Below are positions 20,667 to 23,476 of a stretch of 23,476 bases of DNA, piece by piece; positions within the stretch are counted from its first letter, which is position 1, and each line of letters begins with the position of its first letter. The DNA lies in IMG/VR virus record IMGVR_UViG_3300028410_000068, positions 1 to 23,476 of that record. One strand, given 5' to 3'. This stretch comes from a virus. The notes beneath the pieces were generated by a model, which had not been told where the DNA came from, did no database searches, and saw only the letters and a program-made list of their open reading frames with translations. The position numbers were made by a program, and so were the translations under genes.

Positions 20667-21632
20667 CTATGTATTCATTAACAGTGATTTACGTTTCTCC
20701 TTACTAAGAGTGTTAGCCCTAGTTCTAAGTATCTTACCACAGCCGTTACACTTAACCAAAGGAAATCTTGATAAGGTGGTATTGTAAGTCTTATCTGGAA
20801 TTGGTGTCAGATCATCACTGCCACAAGAATTACATCTAGGCTTATCATCATCATAGAATAACGCTAGGTTAGGTGAGTTTGAATCCCAATGACGAACAGC
20901 CATATAAACTCTTTCTAAGACGTTTATGTCCTCATCACAGTAAGCTTGCATCTCATCTAAGGCGTCTACATCATCATTCATGCAATCAATCCAAAGTTTT
21001 AAATTAGTCCCTATCTTACCTTCTTCAACTGCACTAACATACTTAGACACGAAATCCATTTTATTACTAGTGATAGCAAAATTACCTTTACAAATAAGCA
21101 TAGGATCAATAATCTTGTAGGGTGCTGGCTCAGGTAATCCATACTCCAGAAACTTAGCATTCATCTTCTTCCTATCAAAACTCTTGCCATTATAAGCTAT
21201 GATAATATCAGCCTCATCAATTAGTGTCCACAACTTTTCGACTACGTATCTCTCATTGAACCTGAACCTCTCCACATGAGTATCATCGAAGTTGTTATGG
21301 ACGCTAGAGTTGAGCATTTTTTCTGTTCCTAACCACTTAGCACTCCAACAGATAATGTACCAATCCTCGACTATAGCTCCTATGCTGATGTTCTGCTTCC
21401 AGAGACTCCAAAAGTAACCTAGGATCATACTAGTTTCTAAGTCATAGAGAAGTATCTTAGGTTTATTCTCTGGCACTACTACCTCTTGCATAAACTCAGG
21501 GTCATTCTTAAATTTTCTTAGGTAGTCACTAATAGTGCTCTTTGGCTTACCAACAATCTTAGCAATTTGTCTCCAAGAATTTTCTGTAGTTACCATTAAC
21601 TCTAACGCTTCTTTTTTCCACTTACTACTCAT
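20667..21632 (-). CDS. HTH / DEDDy 3'-5' exonuclease / zinc-ribbon protein
   Basis: A 321-residue protein with three parts. Residues ~8-40 form a homeodomain-like helix-turn-helix (LELMVTTENSWRQIAKIVGK then STISDYLRKF). Residues ~58-245 are an RNase H-like exonuclease of the DnaQ/PolB-proofreading type: Exo I D64-x-E66 (LLYDLETS), Exo II N148...D153 (AYNGKSFDRKK) and Exo III Y231-x-x-x-D235 (YCDEDINV), i.e. DEDDy. Residues ~265-300 carry a zinc ribbon (CNSC at 267-270, CNGC at 295-298), and the tail is basic. It could trim DNA ends or process repair or replication intermediates at a site chosen by the HTH; no partner is visible. AGGAG ten bases upstream of the ATG supports the start. Confidence 0.8.
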   Translation of the reverse strand: MSSKWKKEALELMVTTENSWRQIAKIVGKPKSTISDYLRKFKNDPEFMQEVVVPENKPKILLYDLETSMILGYFWSLWKQNISIGAIVEDWYIICWSAKWLGTEKMLNSSVHNNFDDTHVERFRFNERYVVEKLWTLIDEADIIIAYNGKSFDRKKMNAKFLEYGLPEPAPYKIIDPMLICKGNFAITSNKMDFVSKYVSAVEEGKIGTNLKLWIDCMNDDVDALDEMQAYCDEDINVLERVYMAVRHWDSNSPNLALFYDDDKPRCNSCGSDDLTPIPDKTYNTTLSRFPLVKCNGCGKILRTRANTLSKEKRKSLLMNT

Positions 21633-21634
21633 TA

Positions 21635-21805
21635 TTAGTTATCTCCTGTTTCTAGGTTTTCATCAGCCCACTCTATTAAATCACTCTCATCAAACACATC
21701 CTCTGGACTGAGATTCGCGTTTATCCAATCAATAGCCTCTCCTAACACATTATTCACTATAAGACTCTGTAAAAATTCTTTTTCATCTGATCTACCTACA
21801 ATCAT
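21635..21805 (-). CDS. 56-residue acidic protein (below usual ORF cut-off)
   Basis: The frame begins MIVGRSDEKEFLQSLIVNNV and continues LGEAIDWINANLSPEDVF, DESDLIEWADENLETGDN. The PEDVFDxxxLxxWAxEN pattern is a recurrent motif in small phage and plasmid proteins of unknown function. The ATG overlaps the stop of the HNH gene (ATGA) and the stop lies three bases before the exonuclease ATG, so it fills the gap exactly. Strongly acidic, no Cys, no membrane segment. A DNA-mimic-like role is conceivable from charge alone. Confidence 0.75.
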   Translation of the reverse strand: MIVGRSDEKEFLQSLIVNNVLGEAIDWINANLSPEDVFDESDLIEWADENLETGDN

Positions 21806-22389
21806 ACAGTTAACTCCTCAGTCACTTGTTGTCTACGTAGTTTAGCATTTCCTAAAGGAACTATGCCCTTTGAGGTCAGCCAAGGTTTTCCTGAGTCCAC
21901 TCTCATAATCTCTATTACATCCTTCTGAATAGCGGCTTGCTCAAAACTAATACCCTCCTTTTGGCTGTATGATATAATCCTATGGCATTTCTGACACTGA
22001 GCCTCTAAATCCTCAAAGTTGACAAAGAGAAGTTTAGCCGCAAACTCCCCTAGGTCCTGTTTGGTTTTTAGTGTTCCCGCCTCCTTCTTGTGGTTAATTT
22101 CTATTGTGTAAAGAGGTTTACCTGTAGCGGCTGTGATCCTATCTCTAGTGGCTTTGGCTACTGGATTAGAGAACTTACCTCCACAAGTCACGCACTTCAT
22201 TCCCCAGACAGTTTCATTCCTACCATTAGGGTTGGGGTTAGGTACTCTTATACGGTTCTTCTTGACGTACTCTATTTTTACTGGGTTACGTGATGAGCCT
22301 TTTCTCAACACCCCTCTAACCCAGTTCCAATACTGAGACTCTGATGTCCAAGGCACACCCTTTATTTCCCAAGGCTTAGTCTCACTCAT
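21802..22389 (-). CDS. HNH endonuclease-like protein
   Basis: A 195-residue protein with a treble-clef type HNH fold: knuckle C66-x-x-C69 (MKCVTCGGKFS), then TIEINHKKEAG (N99-H100) and FEDLEAQCQKCHRIISYSQK (C132, C135, H136). This is a typical CxxC...NH...N/DLxxxCxxCH phage HNH. The N-terminal 60 residues (SESQYWNWVRGVLRKGSSRNPV...) are basic and probably bind DNA, and the C-terminal ~50 residues are an uncharacterised helical/basic tail. Roles of such phage proteins range from homing to packaging or recombination; the position next to the exonuclease suggests DNA processing. The ATG overlaps the upstream gene by eight bases. Confidence 0.8.
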   Translation of the reverse strand: MSETKPWEIKGVPWTSESQYWNWVRGVLRKGSSRNPVKIEYVKKNRIRVPNPNPNGRNETVWGMKCVTCGGKFSNPVAKATRDRITAATGKPLYTIEINHKKEAGTLKTKQDLGEFAAKLLFVNFEDLEAQCQKCHRIISYSQKEGISFEQAAIQKDVIEIMRVDSGKPWLTSKGIVPLGNAKLRRQQVTEELTV

Positions 22390-22621
22390 TAGTCAGGTAC
22401 ACCTGTTGAGATAAACTCTCCTCTTCCCAGTCAGAGTGATCAGGTTCACGGTCCCTTACCTTATACTCGTCAATAGTGTTAAGGGGAATTTTATAGCGAG
22501 TTACAGAGTTAATGACTAAATCTCCCTCGAACTCATAGACATCCTCAGCATACCATATCGGGTCATACCAGTCCAATGTCCCATCTAAATACTTTACTAT
22601 ACATTCTAAGTCTTCAATCAT
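22382..22621 (-). CDS. Small acidic hypothetical protein
   Basis: A 79-residue acidic protein with many aromatic residues (EDLECIVKYLDGTLDWYDPIWYAEDVYEFEGDLVINSVTRYKIP). Predicted to be mostly beta. AGGAG nine bases before the ATG at 22621 supports the start, which overlaps the methyltransferase stop by eight bases. The end overlaps the HNH gene. No family recognised. Confidence 0.65.
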   Translation of the reverse strand: MIEDLECIVKYLDGTLDWYDPIWYAEDVYEFEGDLVINSVTRYKIPLNTIDEYKVRDREPDHSDWEEESLSQQVYLTNE

Positions 22622-23216
22622 TTCTTTTAACTCCTATTCTTTCCCTAGCTATCTCAAAATAACCAGCGTCCAGCTCTATGCCGATGAATGACCTGCTTAG
22701 ATTCTTAGCCGCAACACCTGTTGTTCCGCTACCCATTGTAAAGTCTAAAACGGTTTCGCCTTCGTTTGTGTAGGTTTTGATTAGGTATTCCATTAGGGCT
22801 ACTGGTTTTTGTGTTGGGTGAAACTTAGCTTTACTATCTACTGTATGTTTTGTTATTGATAAAGGATAGTTTGTGTGAGTCTGAATAGCATCTCTATTTG
22901 CTAGTCCGTAACACTCTCCACTCGATCCAACCCCTTTAGTGCCCCTATCCCCTCTTGAGATTGTAGGAAAGTCTTTTTTAAGTAATCCCTGAGGGTTATA
23001 TGTACATTGTTTGCCATAAAAAACTACAATATCCTCATGCTTAAGTAGCGGTCTTTTCTTAGCATTAAGATGTCCAGTTGCTTTAGATTTCTCCCACACC
23101 CAACAATACTTAAACATTTTTATATTGCTAGATATTAGATTTGTTGTAAACGGCTGCGATGCTGTCATTACGATTGCCCCATTAGACTTTATAATACGCT
23201 TCAACTGCTCCCACAT
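22614..23216 (-). CDS. C-terminal part of beta-class DNA methyltransferase
   Basis: 200 residues from the first ATG after the in-frame UGA. It carries a TASQPF strand, the SAM-binding motif FTMGSGTTG (159-167) and IGIELD (178-183), with HPTQKP (133-138) before them. Because the catalytic DPPY block lies upstream of FxGxG, this is beta class, N6-adenine or N4-cytosine. That DPPY block is in the separate frame at 23265-23411, so the 200-residue product alone lacks the catalytic loop. No ribosome site precedes this ATG (…CACTACAGCCA). Unless the UGA is read through or bypassed the product is probably made poorly or not at all. The normal continuation [23 protein letters not shown] is otherwise intact on both sides. 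Confidence 0.75.
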   Translation of the reverse strand: MWEQLKRIIKSNGAIVMTASQPFTTNLISSNIKMFKYCWVWEKSKATGHLNAKKRPLLKHEDIVVFYGKQCTYNPQGLLKKDFPTISRGDRGTKGVGSSGECYGLANRDAIQTHTNYPLSITKHTVDSKAKFHPTQKPVALMEYLIKTYTNEGETVLDFTMGSGTTGVAAKNLSRSFIGIELDAGYFEIARERIGVKRND

Positions 23217-23264
23217 TGGCTGTAGTGGTATAATTGAATCCCACTTACAAGCTGTAGTTCCGAT

Positions 23265-23411
23265 TCAGCCGTAGGGCGGATCGCACAGAACACAATCAAC
23301 AGAACCGCTCGGAATGCTTTTCATAACTTCCAAACAGTCTCCATTAATTAACGTGTTCGGCAATACACGCCCTACGGACTGTACCTCCTTCTCGTTAGTT
23401 ATAGTAAACAT
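23265..23411 (-). pseudogene. N-terminal part of the methyltransferase, ending at in-frame TGA
   Basis: A 48-codon frame: starts MFTITNEKEVQSVG, continues LINGDCLEVMKSIPSGSVDC, and ends at the catalytic motif VLCDPPYG, then TGA (23267-23265). It lies in the same frame as the C-terminal part (195 bases between the two ATGs). AAGGAG is upstream of the ATG, eleven bases away, somewhat long. In homologues I recall DPPYG is followed directly by TTACKWD; here nine extra bases, starting with the TGA and the codons for I and G, come between. It is best read as one methyltransferase gene (22614-23411) interrupted at its active site. Confidence 0.7.
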
Positions 23412-23476
23412 TATATTAAATACTCCTTCATATTTAGCTTTAAATTATCCCACTCAATATGTTCATTTCACTTCTT

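Noticed and set aside
23265-23267. Genome-wide reassignment of UGA as a sense codon
   Set aside because: Other genes in the window end normally with TGA in ATGA overlaps (for example at 6220-6222, 10735-10737 and 21802-21804), so UGA is a working stop here.
23412-23476. Gene tail upstream of the methyltransferase on the minus strand
   Set aside because: Three frames contain early stops and the remaining fragments (8-19 codons) cannot be told apart from chance; the upstream gene must be judged from sequence beyond the window.
1-23476. tRNA genes, CRISPR arrays, integrase, attachment sites and IS elements
   Set aside because: Intergenic spaces are short and none shows a cloverleaf, spaced direct repeats, recombinase motifs or terminal inverted repeats.

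Overview
The window looks like part of the genome of a tailed, probably virulent bacteriophage of a Gram-negative host. The evidence is dense gene packing with ATGA, TAATG and TAGTG stop/start overlaps, a tail-fibre block, an i-spanin/o-spanin pair (which implies a host outer membrane) and a nucleotide-metabolism operon. No integrase, repressor, rRNA, tRNA or CRISPR array was seen. The DNA is AT-rich and uses many CTA, ATA and AGA codons. I cannot name the host from the sequence.

Layout. Positions 2-7900 are on the + strand and form a late region. First come a truncated tail/baseplate gene, a collar/short-fibre protein with HxH metal-binding motifs, a 1056-residue fibre built around about 48 in-phase decapeptide repeats, a second fibre protein and two small fibre-associated proteins. 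A lysis block follows: a membrane-anchored coiled-coil protein, a complete CheY-like receiver-domain protein, Rz-like and Rz1-like spanins, a two-helix holin candidate and a DUF5675-like protein. A hairpin at 7891-7919 separates this from the convergent minus-strand region.

Positions 7942-23411 are all on the minus strand. Reading in the direction of transcription (high to low coordinates) there is an interrupted beta-class DNA methyltransferase, a small protein, an HNH protein, a 56-residue acidic protein, an HTH/DEDDy-exonuclease/zinc-ribbon protein, small unknown and membrane proteins, and then a dNTP-supply block: dNMP kinase, HAD nucleotidase, MazG-like pyrophosphohydrolase, ThyX, NrdA and NrdB. 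After nrdB come small accessory genes, including a lipoprotein, a transglutaminase-like cysteine peptidase, a SLOG-fold protein, a GHKL-ATPase-like protein and several one- or two-helix membrane peptides.

The most unusual items are these. (1) A stand-alone response-regulator receiver is translationally embedded in the lysis operon. (2) Two minus-strand sites have a sigma70-type promoter whose 17-bp spacer is also the 5' arm of an intrinsic terminator, so read-through RNA should terminate while RNA started at the promoter should escape. (3) A methyltransferase reading frame is broken by an in-frame UGA immediately after its catalytic DPPYG motif, in what looks like a 9-nt insertion. (4) A GHKL-like gene carries a C-terminal module with its own ribosome-binding site. 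Four short genes, too small for ordinary ORF cut-offs, are also described (10652-10717, 12158-12292, 13168-13326, 21635-21805).
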